From contig JAEZHK010000099.1 in NCBI GenBank assembly GCA_023416655.1, positions 1-27,173 on the forward strand: 27,173 nt of DNA, written 5' to 3'. The position numbers and the translations under genes are program-made. The notes beneath the pieces are model-generated. The model ran no database searches, was not told where the DNA came from, and was given only the letters and a program-made list of their open reading frames with translations. Source of the DNA: Bacillota bacterium (lineage in GTDB: Bacteria; Bacillota; Clostridia; Christensenellales; Aristaeellaceae). Positions 15,524-24,031 of this stretch are shown here, in pieces. Numbering within the stretch: position 1 is the stretch's first letter; each line of letters opens with the position of its first letter.

Positions 15524-17053
15524 TTACCCCCAATATTTACGATCCAATGCCCGGTATTGAACCGCTTCCGCGATGTGTGCCTGTTCGATTTCGCCGCCGC
15601 CGCTCAGGTCCGCGATGGTGCGCGCCACCTTGACCACGCGGGTGTAGGCGCGGTTGGAGAAGCCCATCGCCTCGCTGGCGTCGCGCAGCAGCCGCTTCGC
15701 CTCACCCGTCATCGGGCAGTTGGGGCCGAGGGTTCGGGCGTCGAGCCGCGCGTTGCAGGCGATCCCTTGGCCTTCATACCGTCCGCGCTGCACGCTTCGG
15801 GCCGCCTCCACGCGGGCGCGGACGGCGGCGCTCTCTTCCTCGGCGCCCTGTGAGGCCAGCTCGTCCGCCGGGATGGACTCCACCTCGATGTGCAAATCGA
15901 TCCGGTCCAGCAGGGGGCCGGAAATCTTGTTCAGGTACTGCCGGATCTGGTGCGGCGTGCAGCGGCACTGCGCGGTGCGGGAGCCGTAGTTTCCGCAGGG
16001 GCAGGGGTTCATCGAGCAGACCAGCATGAACTGCGCCGGGTAGGTCGCCTGCGCGCTGACTCGGGTGATGGTCACCACCCCGTCCTCCATTGGCTGGCGC
16101 AGGACTTCGAGCACGTCCCGCCTGTACTCCGGCAGCTCGTCCAAGAACAGGACGCCGTGGTGCGCGCGGGAAATCTCGCCGGGCAGCGCGCTCGCACCGC
16201 CGCCGACGATGGCCGCGGGCGACGCGGTGTGATGCGGCGAGCGGAACGGCCGCTCTGTTAATAGGCCGCTCTCCGGCGGGAAGCCCGCCGCCGAGTGGAT
16301 GCGGGTCGCCTCCAGCGCCTCGGCAAAGCTCATGTCCGGCAGGATGGTGGGCACGGCGCGGGCCAGCAGCGTCTTGCCGGAGCCGGGTGTGCCAATCAAT
16401 AAGGCGTTGTGCCCGCCCGCCGCCGCGATCTCAAGCGCCCGCTTGGCGAACTTCTGGCCTTTCACGTAGCGGAAGTCGCTGCCGGAGGAACGAGCGCCCA
16501 GGAGCTTGCCGTACTCCACCGGCTCCACCGGCGTTACCTTCAGCGCGCCACGCAGGAACGCGACCAGGTCCTTCAGCGAAGAAAACGGGTAGATGCCGAT
16601 GCCCGCCACGCAGGCCACTTCGCGCGCGTTGCCCTCCGGCAGCGCGATGCGGCTGACGCCGCCCTCCCGCGCGGAGATGGTCATCGGAAGCGCGCCCCGG
16701 ACCGGGCGGATCGAGCCGTCCAGCGAAAGCTCGCCCAGCACCGCGATGTCGCGCAAAGCCTCGGGCATGATCAACCCCATCGAGGCGATGACGCCCACCG
16801 CGATCGCAAGATCGAACGCGGGCCCCTCCTTCTTCATGTCGGCGGGGGCGAGGTTCACGATCAGGCGATCGTCCGGAAAGCCAAACCCGCTGTTCTTCAT
16901 CGCGGCGCGCACCCGCTCGCGGGACTCCCTGACGGCGGCGTCGGGCAGGCCCACCAGTTCGAACACCGGAAGGCCGCCGGACAGGTTGACCTCCACCGTC
17001 ACCGGGAATCCGTCAATGCCCGAAAGGCCGTAGCTGAGCACGTTCGCGAGCAT
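15524..17053 (-). CDS. comM: YifB/ComM family Mg-chelatase-like AAA+ ATPase
   Basis: A 509-residue protein. The N-terminal Lon-protease-like (inactive) domain has the opening MLANVLSYGLSGIDGFPV. An AAA+ Mg-chelatase-like domain follows, with Walker A GTPGSGKT, Walker B VLFLDELPE, and RPFRSPHHTAS; then the C-terminal Mg-chelatase domain with Cys-rich CSMNPCPCG. In Vibrio/Haemophilus, ComM is a branch-migration helicase that helps integrate transforming DNA. The ATG at 17053 is chosen because a G-rich Shine-Dalgarno lies 6 nt before it; longer in-frame starts lack one. Its neighbour dprA fits a role in DNA uptake or recombination. Confidence 0.93.
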   Translation of the reverse strand: MLANVLSYGLSGIDGFPVTVEVNLSGGLPVFELVGLPDAAVRESRERVRAAMKNSGFGFPDDRLIVNLAPADMKKEGPAFDLAIAVGVIASMGLIMPEALRDIAVLGELSLDGSIRPVRGALPMTISAREGGVSRIALPEGNAREVACVAGIGIYPFSSLKDLVAFLRGALKVTPVEPVEYGKLLGARSSGSDFRYVKGQKFAKRALEIAAAGGHNALLIGTPGSGKTLLARAVPTILPDMSFAEALEATRIHSAAGFPPESGLLTERPFRSPHHTASPAAIVGGGASALPGEISRAHHGVLFLDELPEYRRDVLEVLRQPMEDGVVTITRVSAQATYPAQFMLVCSMNPCPCGNYGSRTAQCRCTPHQIRQYLNKISGPLLDRIDLHIEVESIPADELASQGAEEESAAVRARVEAARSVQRGRYEGQGIACNARLDARTLGPNCPMTGEAKRLLRDASEAMGFSNRAYTRVVKVARTIADLSGGGEIEQAHIAEAVQYRALDRKYWG

Positions 17054-17100
17054 GTCGCGCCCCCCTGTTTCCTTAGTAGTCAGGACCAACGCATGAACTA

Positions 17101-17316
17101 CGCTTTTATGAACCCCGGGAGGGTTGGAGGGCCACAGCCCTCCATGTTAATCGAGTCGGCGGCCTGTACGGCGGCGCGGGCGGCATTTCGCTTGCGAAAT
17201 GCTCACCCGACCCGGCGCCGCCCGAAAAATTCCGTAGAATTTTTAGGCGCCGTCCCCCGTTCCAATCGCAAACGCAGGAAAAATGTGTCCGACCATTTTT
17301 CATGCGCTTGCCTGCC
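17101..17316. other. Gene-free, hairpin-dense intergenic region between the giant glycosyltransferase gene and yifB
   Basis: No credible gene. Four good inverted repeats follow one another. GGAGGGC/GCCCTCC lies at 17126-17143. GTCGG...CCGAC (about 17155-17212) encloses the perfect GCATTTCG/CGAAATGC. Next is GGCGCC...GGCGCC (about 17214-17251) enclosing AAAAATTC/GAATTTTT with a 4-nt loop. Last is AAAAATG/CATTTTT (about 17280-17300) flanked by GCAAACGCA/TGCGCTTGC. The last hairpin lies just after the glycosyltransferase stop codon and may help end its transcript. The others are unexplained. Confidence 0.65.
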
Positions 17317-20300
17317 TCAGTAGTAGAACCAGTGGAACCAGTCGGTCAGGACTGCCAGCGCCCTCGGGAAGGGCGTACCGCTCATCAAGGGGTAAAACAG
17401 GGCGAACAGCACCAGCGCGACCGCGCCGTAGATCCACACCGCCCGGATGTAGATTTCGTGCCGGGTCCGCCTGAGCCATTCAAAGAAGATCGCTGTCGCC
17501 AGGATGATGAAGGGCACGCTGGCGAAGTAGTGGTAGATGAAAGTGGAGCGCTGGATCAGCATCCAGGGCATGTACTGGGACAGGAAACCCACCACCACGA
17601 AGATGTAGCGCTTGTCGCCCGCGGATTTCCAGAAGAGGCGCACGATCACGAAGATGAGCGCGATCAGGCCGCCCCACCAGACGGCGGGGTTCCCCATCGC
17701 GTAGATCGACGACACCCAGCCGCCGGACATGAAGTCCGCGCCCGAGAAGTACCACATGGGCTTCCAGATCACCGGCCACTGGTAGAAGGGCGAGCGGAAG
17801 AAGTGGGTATCGCTCGTCAGCCCGGCGTGGTAGCTGAACATCGACTTCTGCATCTGCCATACGCCGTTCAGGGTAAAATTGCCGTCCGGCGTCAGCTGCC
17901 AATAGTAGCTGAAGTAATAGATCAACAGCGGGATTACCACGAAGAAGACGGCGCACCACAGGACGGTCACCCAGAGGTTGCGCCAGAACTTGGCCGCCGC
18001 CCGCTGCGCGATGCGCTTCTGCTCGCCTTCGAGGAGCCTGACCGCAGCCTTCGCGAAGCGGTACTCCCGCGCGCGCAGGAAGACGCTGTAGAAGAAGAGG
18101 AAAGCAAGGCCTGCCGCCGCGTAGAGACCGATCCACTTCGAGGCGATGGCTAAGCCCATGAAAAGACCGCTAAAGCCCAGCGGCACGATGGTGCGCCTCA
18201 GGCGCGTGTGGTTGAAGCTCATCATCACGTAGCGCAGCATGAACAGGTACATCACCATGATGAAGAACACCGCGAACACATCGATGGTGGCGATGCGCGA
18301 CTGCGTGAAGTGCATGCAGTCCACCGCCATCAGAAACGCCGCCAGGAACGCGGGGCTGGAGCGCCTCAAAAGCTGCTTCGCGAGGAGGTACATCGCCGGG
18401 ATCATCAGGATGCCGAACAGCGCGCCCATGAAGCGCCAGCCGAACGGCGTCATGCCGAAGAGGTTGATGCCCACCATGATCAGCACCTTGCCCAGCGGCG
18501 GGTGCGTGTACTCGTAGGTGTGCAGGCCCTCTTTATTTTCAAAGGCGGTGCGGGCGTGGTAGATTTCGTCGAAGTAGGTTCCATTGAAATACGACGGATA
18601 GGGCGGCACGGTGTCCTGCTCGTCGATCAGGCGTGTCGGCTCGCCGACCGCGCCGACGCCGGCCCCGCTGGCGTAGACGGAGGAAATCGGGTACGGCACG
18701 CCGTCCGCGTCGAGGAAGGCCACCTCGTTCAGGATCAGCCCCGCGCTCTCGGCGGTGACGCGCACAAACCGCGCGGTCTGCGTCGGGTGATCGTCCTCGA
18801 GCGCGTCAAACCCGCCCTCTTCGTTCTGTTCGCTGGGCACGTACCACAGCCAGCGGAAGATTTCACCCTGGTTGTACTTCGCCCAGTGCGGCTCCGACCA
18901 GACCTCGCCGTCCTCGGACAGCTGCACGGTGAAGGCCGTGTCGCAGATGCCGCCGTAATACGTCATGTGGAATTGCCGGAGGGAGCCGAGGTCGAAGGTA
19001 ATCTGCTCGTTTTCGGCGGAGGATTTCCACTGGGTCTGGGGCGCGAGCGTGGAGCCGAGGTTGGTCAGCGCCACCACCGAGTAGACCAAAGTCAGGCCCA
19101 GCATCAGAAGCCAGTCCCGCTTCTTCATGCCCAGCCGCCAGTCCTTGGGGCGCAGGAGGCCGTCGGCCACGGGGTTGATCATCGGGTCCAGCAGGAGCTT
19201 CCGCCCGTCCTCCGAAAGGTAGGTGCGGATGGGGCTGAGCACGCGGTTTTTGAAGGAGATGTCAAAGGCGGTCCACGCGGTCAGCGCCGCCGCCATGAGA
19301 TTCAGGGCCGAGACGGTGACGTTGGTGACCTGCTCGCCCTCGATCAGGTGCTGGGACTGCAACACCAGTCCGGTGTTCATGAACTGGCTGGCCGAGATCA
19401 TGAGGATCGAGAACAGCAGGCGAATGTCCTGGTCCACCGCGTAGCTGAGGATCAGGAGCAGGATCGCCGGGAACAGGTAGCGCTCGTGCATCATCGGCGC
19501 GAACGCGAACAGAAGCGTCAGGAACGTACCGCAGGCGAGCATCAGCCGGTCGCGGCGCTTGCCGACGGCGTACAGGAAGATCGCGTAGCCGTAGGACAGG
19601 TACATCATCAAGTTCGCGAAGACGCCCCAAAGCCCGGTGCTCTCCAGCGCCGCCCAGTTCATGTTCAAAATCACATACAGGTTTGCGGCGTTGACGGTGA
19701 TGTTGGGGTAAGTGTTCATCGTGCCGGTGAACAGCGTCGTGAACCAGGCCAGCGGCTTCAAAAAGCCGGGTGAGCCCGCGGCGATGGAGGATTTTGCGAT
19801 CAGGTCCTCCGGCAGCGCCACGAGGAAAGGCAGCGCGATCAAGAGCACGATGACGAGCATCAGCCCCAGCGCGCTGGCAACCCGGATTAGCGTCTTCGCC
19901 TTTTCCCGGCTTCGCCAGATCTCCACCACCAGCGCGGCGAGGCCGAGCGGCGCGAACACCAGCGCGAAGGGCTTGATCATGATCGCAAGCCCGTACAGCG
20001 ACAGCGACAGCGCGTACCGGCCTTTGACCATGTTGAGAAGCGACAACGCGAGGAGCAGCGCCAGGATGGAGTCGATCTGCCCCCAGGCGGCGCTGTTGAT
20101 GATGGTCGCGGGCAGGAGTGCGTACATCACGCCCATCAGGACCGCGATCCGGTCGCCGAGGATTTTCCTGCCCTCGCGGTAGATCAGGTAGGCCGCCGCC
20201 AGGTCGCACAGAATCGCGGGCAGCTTCAGGATCAGCCAGAAGAGGCGGCTGTCGTAGCCCAGCTGGAAGAGGCTGCGAAGCCCCGCGATCGCCCACAGCA

Positions 20301-21225
20301 CGTACATGTACCCGGGCGGGTAATCGCAGAACACGTCCGCGGAATAGAACCCGGACGGCCCGGTGGCCGCCATCCTCGCGCCCCAGGCCGCGAAGTCGCC
20401 CATATCGACGCCATAGCCGTACACCGTGACCGCGATCAGCGCGCGCACCACAAGCCCCGCGGCCAGCGCCAGCCACAAAACGCGCTTCAGCGCCGCGGCG
20501 GAGAACCGTTCCAGCGCGCCCTTCGAGGCCATCACCGCGCCCAATACCATCAGAAGGATGGAAAGCGCCTCGATGGTGATCAGAAGGGGCGTGTACGGGC
20601 CGCGCTCGGGCGTTTCGCCGCCGGAGAAGTCCACGTTCTCATCGTCGCTCTTGGATGTAATCTCCGTAAAGTCAAAAACGGTGGCGTCCGCGGGCACCGA
20701 GTCGACCTTCTCCATGGTGAAGTCGTCAAACCACGCGGTGCCAACGTTGGTGGAGCCGTAGCCGCCCAGGCGCGCCATCAAGGTCAGGCTGGTCTGATCC
20801 TCCCCGGCGGCGCCGTAGAGCTCCACCGGCACCCAGGCCCCCATCGTGTCGTACACCAGCTCCGAGGATGAGAACGTGTCCCGGACGGAAATGCCCGCGC
20901 CGTCCTCATCGGGTCCGACGCCCTCCGCGCGGACGTAGCACGAAATGCGGTAGGTAGCGCCCGGTTCGACCGCTACGGTCTGGACGAAGCGCGCGTCGTT
21001 TGCCGAAGTGTTTTCAACCTTTGCAGAGAAACCGCCCTGATAGGCGTCACTGTCCAATGAGAGCGCGCTCACGCCCTCTTCGAACGCCCACATATCGCGC
21101 TGCCAGCCCGCTGGCATGCCGCCGCTGGCTTCCTCGAAACCGGGGTTTTGGATCAGGTTTTCAGCCAGCGCGGCCTGGGGCAAAAGCACCAGGATCAGCG
21201 CCAAAAGCCAAAGCATCCTCTTCAT
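17317..21225 (-). CDS. Giant dual GT-C membrane glycosyltransferase with carbohydrate-binding and discoidin-like domains, PMT (GT39)-like C-terminus
   Basis: A 1302-residue protein. Residues 1-22 are a signal peptide. Residues 23-175 resemble a CBM4/9-like carbohydrate-binding domain (NLIQNPGFEE ... AWFDDFTME). Residues ~212-660 are a first multi-span GT-C module: an acidic loop motif GVDMGDF (272-278), DYPPGY (301-306), WGQID (381-385), HERYLFP (580-586). After a membrane span at ~704-720, residues ~722-840 look like an F5/8-type-C (discoidin) domain sitting in the first external loop of a second GT-C module (~700-1302). That module has the protein O-mannosyltransferase hallmarks YFDEIYHA (884-891) and HPPLGK (908-913). 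It probably transfers sugars from polyprenyl-phosphate carriers to an extracellular protein or wall polymer. The acceptor is unknown. The ATG at 21225 has only a weak Shine-Dalgarno. Confidence 0.85.
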   Translation of the reverse strand: MKRMLWLLALILVLLPQAALAENLIQNPGFEEASGGMPAGWQRDMWAFEEGVSALSLDSDAYQGGFSAKVENTSANDARFVQTVAVEPGATYRISCYVRAEGVGPDEDGAGISVRDTFSSSELVYDTMGAWVPVELYGAAGEDQTSLTLMARLGGYGSTNVGTAWFDDFTMEKVDSVPADATVFDFTEITSKSDDENVDFSGGETPERGPYTPLLITIEALSILLMVLGAVMASKGALERFSAAALKRVLWLALAAGLVVRALIAVTVYGYGVDMGDFAAWGARMAATGPSGFYSADVFCDYPPGYMYVLWAIAGLRSLFQLGYDSRLFWLILKLPAILCDLAAAYLIYREGRKILGDRIAVLMGVMYALLPATIINSAAWGQIDSILALLLALSLLNMVKGRYALSLSLYGLAIMIKPFALVFAPLGLAALVVEIWRSREKAKTLIRVASALGLMLVIVLLIALPFLVALPEDLIAKSSIAAGSPGFLKPLAWFTTLFTGTMNTYPNITVNAANLYVILNMNWAALESTGLWGVFANLMMYLSYGYAIFLYAVGKRRDRLMLACGTFLTLLFAFAPMMHERYLFPAILLLILSYAVDQDIRLLFSILMISASQFMNTGLVLQSQHLIEGEQVTNVTVSALNLMAAALTAWTAFDISFKNRVLSPIRTYLSEDGRKLLLDPMINPVADGLLRPKDWRLGMKKRDWLLMLGLTLVYSVVALTNLGSTLAPQTQWKSSAENEQITFDLGSLRQFHMTYYGGICDTAFTVQLSEDGEVWSEPHWAKYNQGEIFRWLWYVPSEQNEEGGFDALEDDHPTQTARFVRVTAESAGLILNEVAFLDADGVPYPISSVYASGAGVGAVGEPTRLIDEQDTVPPYPSYFNGTYFDEIYHARTAFENKEGLHTYEYTHPPLGKVLIMVGINLFGMTPFGWRFMGALFGILMIPAMYLLAKQLLRRSSPAFLAAFLMAVDCMHFTQSRIATIDVFAVFFIMVMYLFMLRYVMMSFNHTRLRRTIVPLGFSGLFMGLAIASKWIGLYAAAGLAFLFFYSVFLRAREYRFAKAAVRLLEGEQKRIAQRAAAKFWRNLWVTVLWCAVFFVVIPLLIYYFSYYWQLTPDGNFTLNGVWQMQKSMFSYHAGLTSDTHFFRSPFYQWPVIWKPMWYFSGADFMSGGWVSSIYAMGNPAVWWGGLIALIFVIVRLFWKSAGDKRYIFVVVGFLSQYMPWMLIQRSTFIYHYFASVPFIILATAIFFEWLRRTRHEIYIRAVWIYGAVALVLFALFYPLMSGTPFPRALAVLTDWFHWFYY

Positions 21226-21367
21226 GCAGTCTTGCCGCTCCGTTTAAACATCAATAACCGAAGTATTTCCACGCCCGGCCGGGAAAATCCTGCCAACGGC
21301 CCGGACTTCCCCGCTTTCCGCGCGTAAAAATGCTTCAAGGCCCGCTTTGCAAGGCCAGCAGTGCCGT

Positions 21368-21721
21368 TCACCTTTGTTGGACGTATGGAAACGCGCTTTT
21401 GATGTGCCGGACGCCGTCCGGACCAATTTCAATCACGTCGAAGCGGATGCGCTCGTCGAGGAGTCTGTGCTCCTTCAGATAGTACAGCGCCGCGCCGGAG
21501 ATGCGCGCCTGCTTGGTCCGCCCGACCGCCTCGCCGGGCGTGCCGTTGGTGAAGGACGAGCGCTGCTTGACCTCGATGAACGCCACGTAGCCGTCCATCA
21601 TGGCGACCAGGTCCACCTCGCCCGGGCCGCGCCGGTAGTTGCGGGCCAGGATAACCGCGCCCTGCCGCTTGAGGTAGTCCGCCGCCGCGTTTTCCCACGG
21701 CGCGCCGGGGTTCGCGCTCAC
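21368..21721 (-). CDS. yraN: YraN family (UPF0102) putative endonuclease
   Basis: A 117-residue protein of the YraN family, which has a restriction-endonuclease-like fold. The core motif GEVDLVA (residues 34-40) followed by FIEVKQRSS (48-56) fits the acidic-D-ExK active-site pattern. Biological role is not established; it is often next to rnhB, as here. The start GTG at 21721 overlaps the rnhB stop (GTGA), implying coupling. A gap of about 140 bp without a clear terminator separates it from the glycosyltransferase gene. Confidence 0.9.
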   Translation of the reverse strand: MSANPGAPWENAAADYLKRQGAVILARNYRRGPGEVDLVAMMDGYVAFIEVKQRSSFTNGTPGEAVGRTKQARISGAALYYLKEHRLLDERIRFDVIEIGPDGVRHIKSAFPYVQQR

Positions 21722-22347
21722 ATGCCCTCCCCCAGGAGCTTCCCGATGAAGCTCCGCCTGTGCTCCGGACAGGGGCCTATTTCCCTAAGCGCTCGGATAT
21801 GCTCCGGCGTGCCGTAGCCCTTGTGACGGAGGAAGCCGTAGCCGGGGTAGCGTTCGTCCATCTCGTCCATCAGATGGTCGCGGTATACCTTGGCGACGAT
21901 GGACGCCGCCGCGATCATGTACGAGAGCGCGTCGCCGTGCACGATCGCGCGCGCCTCGGCCGGAAGCCGGAGGCCCTCCATCGCGTCGATCAGGAACACG
22001 CCGGCGGGCGCGTCAAAGGCGCACGCCTCCATCGCGCGGCGGGTGGCGTTTAAGATGTTGATCTCGTCGATCTCCGCGGACTCCACCCGCGCAATCCGCA
22101 CGAACGTGGCGCGGTGAAGGATTTCCGCTGAAAGTGCCTCGCGCTTTGCGGGCGTGAGCTTTTTCGAGTCGTCCACGCCTTCGATCAGCTTGTCGGGCGG
22201 CAGGATGACACACGCTGTGACCACCGGCCCCGCGAGCGGGCCCCTGCCCACCTCATCGATCCCGGCGACAGCGACGCCCTTCGCCCAGTATTCCCTTTCA
22301 ATCTCCGTCATGCGGATCAGCTTCTCCGCCGGTTTCTCCCTCGCCAT
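21718..22347 (-). CDS. rnhB: Ribonuclease HII
   Basis: A 209-residue enzyme that nicks RNA-DNA hybrids and misincorporated ribonucleotides. The four catalytic acids are visible: Asp31-Glu32 in GIDEVGRGPLAG, Asp121 in FLIDAMEG, and Asp139 in HGDALSYMIAAASIVAK. The ATG at 22347 is preceded by GGAGG with 6-nt spacing; this makes it overlap the end of rbgA by 50 nt. A later ATG at 22311 (before TEIEREYW) would also give a full catalytic domain but has a poorer ribosome-binding site. Gene order rbgA-rnhB-yraN is conserved in Firmicutes. Confidence 0.94.
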   Translation of the reverse strand: MAREKPAEKLIRMTEIEREYWAKGVAVAGIDEVGRGPLAGPVVTACVILPPDKLIEGVDDSKKLTPAKREALSAEILHRATFVRIARVESAEIDEINILNATRRAMEACAFDAPAGVFLIDAMEGLRLPAEARAIVHGDALSYMIAAASIVAKVYRDHLMDEMDERYPGYGFLRHKGYGTPEHIRALREIGPCPEHRRSFIGKLLGEGM

Positions 22348-23287
22348 GACCGTCCTCCGGGTTCGCTTCTTCCCCGTCCGCGCGCGGCGCGCCGGGTTTT
22401 TCCGTTTGTAATTCGCCGGTTCCGACCGCTTGTTCGGGCTTCTGCGGCTTTTCCAGCGTAATCCGCCCCGCCTTGCCCGCGCGGAACTCGTCCAGCACGA
22501 CCGCCGCGCCACGGGTTTCATCCGGCCGGCCGCCCGACATCAGCCAGCCCCGGCCCGTGCAGGCCGCGTGCAAAAGCTCCTCCGGGTTCATGTCGCGCGC
22601 GCCCTCCGGCAGCTTGAAGCGCGCCGAGGCGGCGGCGGGATCGATGGTCAGAAGCAGCTGCAGGAGGTTCCCCGCGAGCTTTTCCGAGTCCATGATCTGG
22701 TCAGCGATCGAGCCGAGGTAGGCCAGGATTTTCGCACCCCGCTGGTCAGAAAGCCTGGGCCACAGCATGCCGGGGGTATCCAGAAGCTCCAGATACAACC
22801 CCACCTTGACCCAGGTATTGGAGCGGGTGACGCCCGGCCGGTCGGCGGTCTTGGCCACGGCCGAACCCCGAAGTCGGTTGATGAAGGTGGATTTGCCGAC
22901 GTTCGGGATGCCCACCACCATCAGCCGCACCGTCTTCATGACGCCGCGCGCCTTCATCCGGTCGACGCCGGGCTTGACGGCCTGCTCGATTTTCGCGAGG
23001 ATTTCCCGGGTGCCGCCGCCGGTCGCGTTGAGCGCAACGGCGGTGATGCCCCGGGCTTTGAAATGGTTCAGCCAAAGCTTCGTCTCCCGCTCGCTGGCGA
23101 GGTCCGCCTTGTTCAAAACCAATATGTGGGCCTTGCCCCGGCTCATGGCCTCGAGGTCCGGGTTGCGGGTGGACAGCGGCGCGCGGGCGTCGCAGAGTTC
23201 AATGACGGCGTCCACCTGCTTGAGTTGCCCGCCCAGAAGCCTCTTGGCCTTGGCCATATGCCCCGGGTACCAGTTGATCTCCGGCAT
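22298..23287 (-). CDS. rbgA: Ribosome biogenesis GTPase RbgA (YlqF)
   Basis: A 329-residue, circularly permuted GTPase: the G4 motif NKAD (59-62) precedes G1 GIPNVGKS (126-133) and G3 DTPG (170-173). The N-terminal INWYPGHMAKA is the family hallmark. It assists late assembly of the 50S subunit. The last ~45 residues are a low-complexity Glu/Gly/Asp-rich tail not typical of the family core, and its end overlaps rnhB out of frame. The ATG at 23287 follows GGAGGAGAC, a few bases from a strong site; an ATG 18 nt upstream has none. Repeat element copy C lies just upstream. Confidence 0.93.
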   Translation of the reverse strand: MPEINWYPGHMAKAKRLLGGQLKQVDAVIELCDARAPLSTRNPDLEAMSRGKAHILVLNKADLASERETKLWLNHFKARGITAVALNATGGGTREILAKIEQAVKPGVDRMKARGVMKTVRLMVVGIPNVGKSTFINRLRGSAVAKTADRPGVTRSNTWVKVGLYLELLDTPGMLWPRLSDQRGAKILAYLGSIADQIMDSEKLAGNLLQLLLTIDPAAASARFKLPEGARDMNPEELLHAACTGRGWLMSGGRPDETRGAAVVLDEFRAGKAGRITLEKPQKPEQAVGTGELQTEKPGAPRADGEEANPEDGHGEGETGGEADPHDGD

Positions 23288-23346
23288 GTCTCCTCCATGA
23301 ATCAATGCATCGTTCAGCGTGTTGGGACTCCGTGCAAGGCTCTCAT

Positions 23347-23514
23347 CGTTCCCGGTGACCCGTGCGCCGGGAATCGGTTTCCATAATCAGTGCGCACACT
23401 GGTGGCGGAAACAATTCCTTCCGTCAGGGAGCCGCCCGGAAATTCCTCGGAATTTCATGGCTCCCGCAGTCCTCTTCCTATGCGCCCAAAAGCCGCCCGG
23501 CGGATTTTGGGCGC
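23347..23514. repeat. Interspersed structured element, copy C (complete)
   Basis: A 168-bp third copy, same orientation as the others, between the rplS terminator and rbgA. On the plus strand, stem I has one G-U pair (TTCCCGGTG with CGCCGGGAA). Stem II is GTTTCC plus ATCAGTG with CACTGGT plus GGAAAC, again with a G-U pair. Stem III is GGGAGCC ... GGCTCCC enclosing GAAATTC-CTCG-GAATTTC. Stem IV is identical to copy B (23482-23491 with 23505-23514). Compared with copy B, stem III shows two paired substitutions (T-A to G-C and C-G to T-A) that keep the helix, which supports selection on structure. Confidence 0.9.
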
Positions 23515-23517
23515 CCT

Positions 23518-23549
23518 AAAAGAAAAAGCCGCGCTTTAGTGCGGCTTTG
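23518..23549 (-). terminator. Intrinsic terminator of rplS
   Basis: On the minus strand AAAGCCGC (23548-23541) pairs with GCGGCTTT (23532-23525), followed by TTCTTTT. It lies 11 nt after the rplS stop codon. Confidence 0.85.
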
Positions 23550-23559
23550 TTCTTTGGTG

Positions 23560-23904
23560 TTACCGGATTTCCTTGACCTTGGCGGCCTTGCCGCTGAGAT
23601 CGCGCAGGTAGTACAGCTTGGCGCGGCGCACCTTGCCGCGGCGAATGACCTGGATCGAATCGACGCGGGGCGAGTGCAGCGGGAACGTACGCTCCACGCC
23701 GACGCCGTAGGACGAGCGGCGGACCGTGAACGTCTCGCGCACAGAGCCGTTGCGGCGGGCGATGACGACGCCCTCGAACGCCTGAAGGCGCTCACGAGAA
23801 CCTTCAACGACCTTCACCTGCACACGCACGGTGTCGCCGATGGAGAACTCTGGGATATCGGAACGCAGCTGGGCGCTCTCGATGGAACGGATGATTTCAT
23901 TCAT
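23560..23904 (-). CDS. rplS: 50S ribosomal protein L19
   Basis: A 114-residue protein of standard length. Conserved stretches include GDTVRVQVKVVEGSRER, FEGVVIARR, and the C-terminal RRAKLYYLRDLSGKAAKVKEIR. The ATG at 23904 follows GGAGGATCCC; the upstream in-frame ATG is rejected as lying in the leader. It follows trmD as in most bacteria, but here it has its own promoter and terminator. Confidence 0.97.
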   Translation of the reverse strand: MNEIIRSIESAQLRSDIPEFSIGDTVRVQVKVVEGSRERLQAFEGVVIARRNGSVRETFTVRRSSYGVGVERTFPLHSPRVDSIQVIRRGKVRRAKLYYLRDLSGKAAKVKEIR

Positions 23905-23983
23905 GAATGGGATCCTCCTTCCCTCAAGGACGTTCATACCCGGCGTCATGCGCGGCAGCGGACCGTCCGAACTCACAAACTTT

Positions 23984-24012
23984 ATATTACCACAGACGGG
24001 ATGGGGGTACAA
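23984..24012 (-). promoter_or_regulatory. Promoter of rplS
   Basis: On the minus strand TTGTAC (24012-24007) is separated by exactly 17 nt from TAATAT (23989-23984). Transcription would start near 23977, giving a leader of about 72 nt with GGACG/CGTCC complementary arms. Ribosomal-protein leaders of this type can be autoregulatory; that is not shown here. Confidence 0.75.
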
Positions 24013-24031
24013 GCGGAATTTCTGTAAAAAA

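Noticed and set aside
15397..15633. Small plus-strand frame within repeat copy B
   Set aside because: The peptide is shared only in pieces with copy C because the DNA repeats; no ribosome-binding site and no consistent start.
1979..23514. CRISPR array or T-box interpretation of the repeats
   Set aside because: Copies are 8-13 kb apart with no spacers, and none has the T-box sequence or an aminoacyl-tRNA/amino-acid gene downstream.
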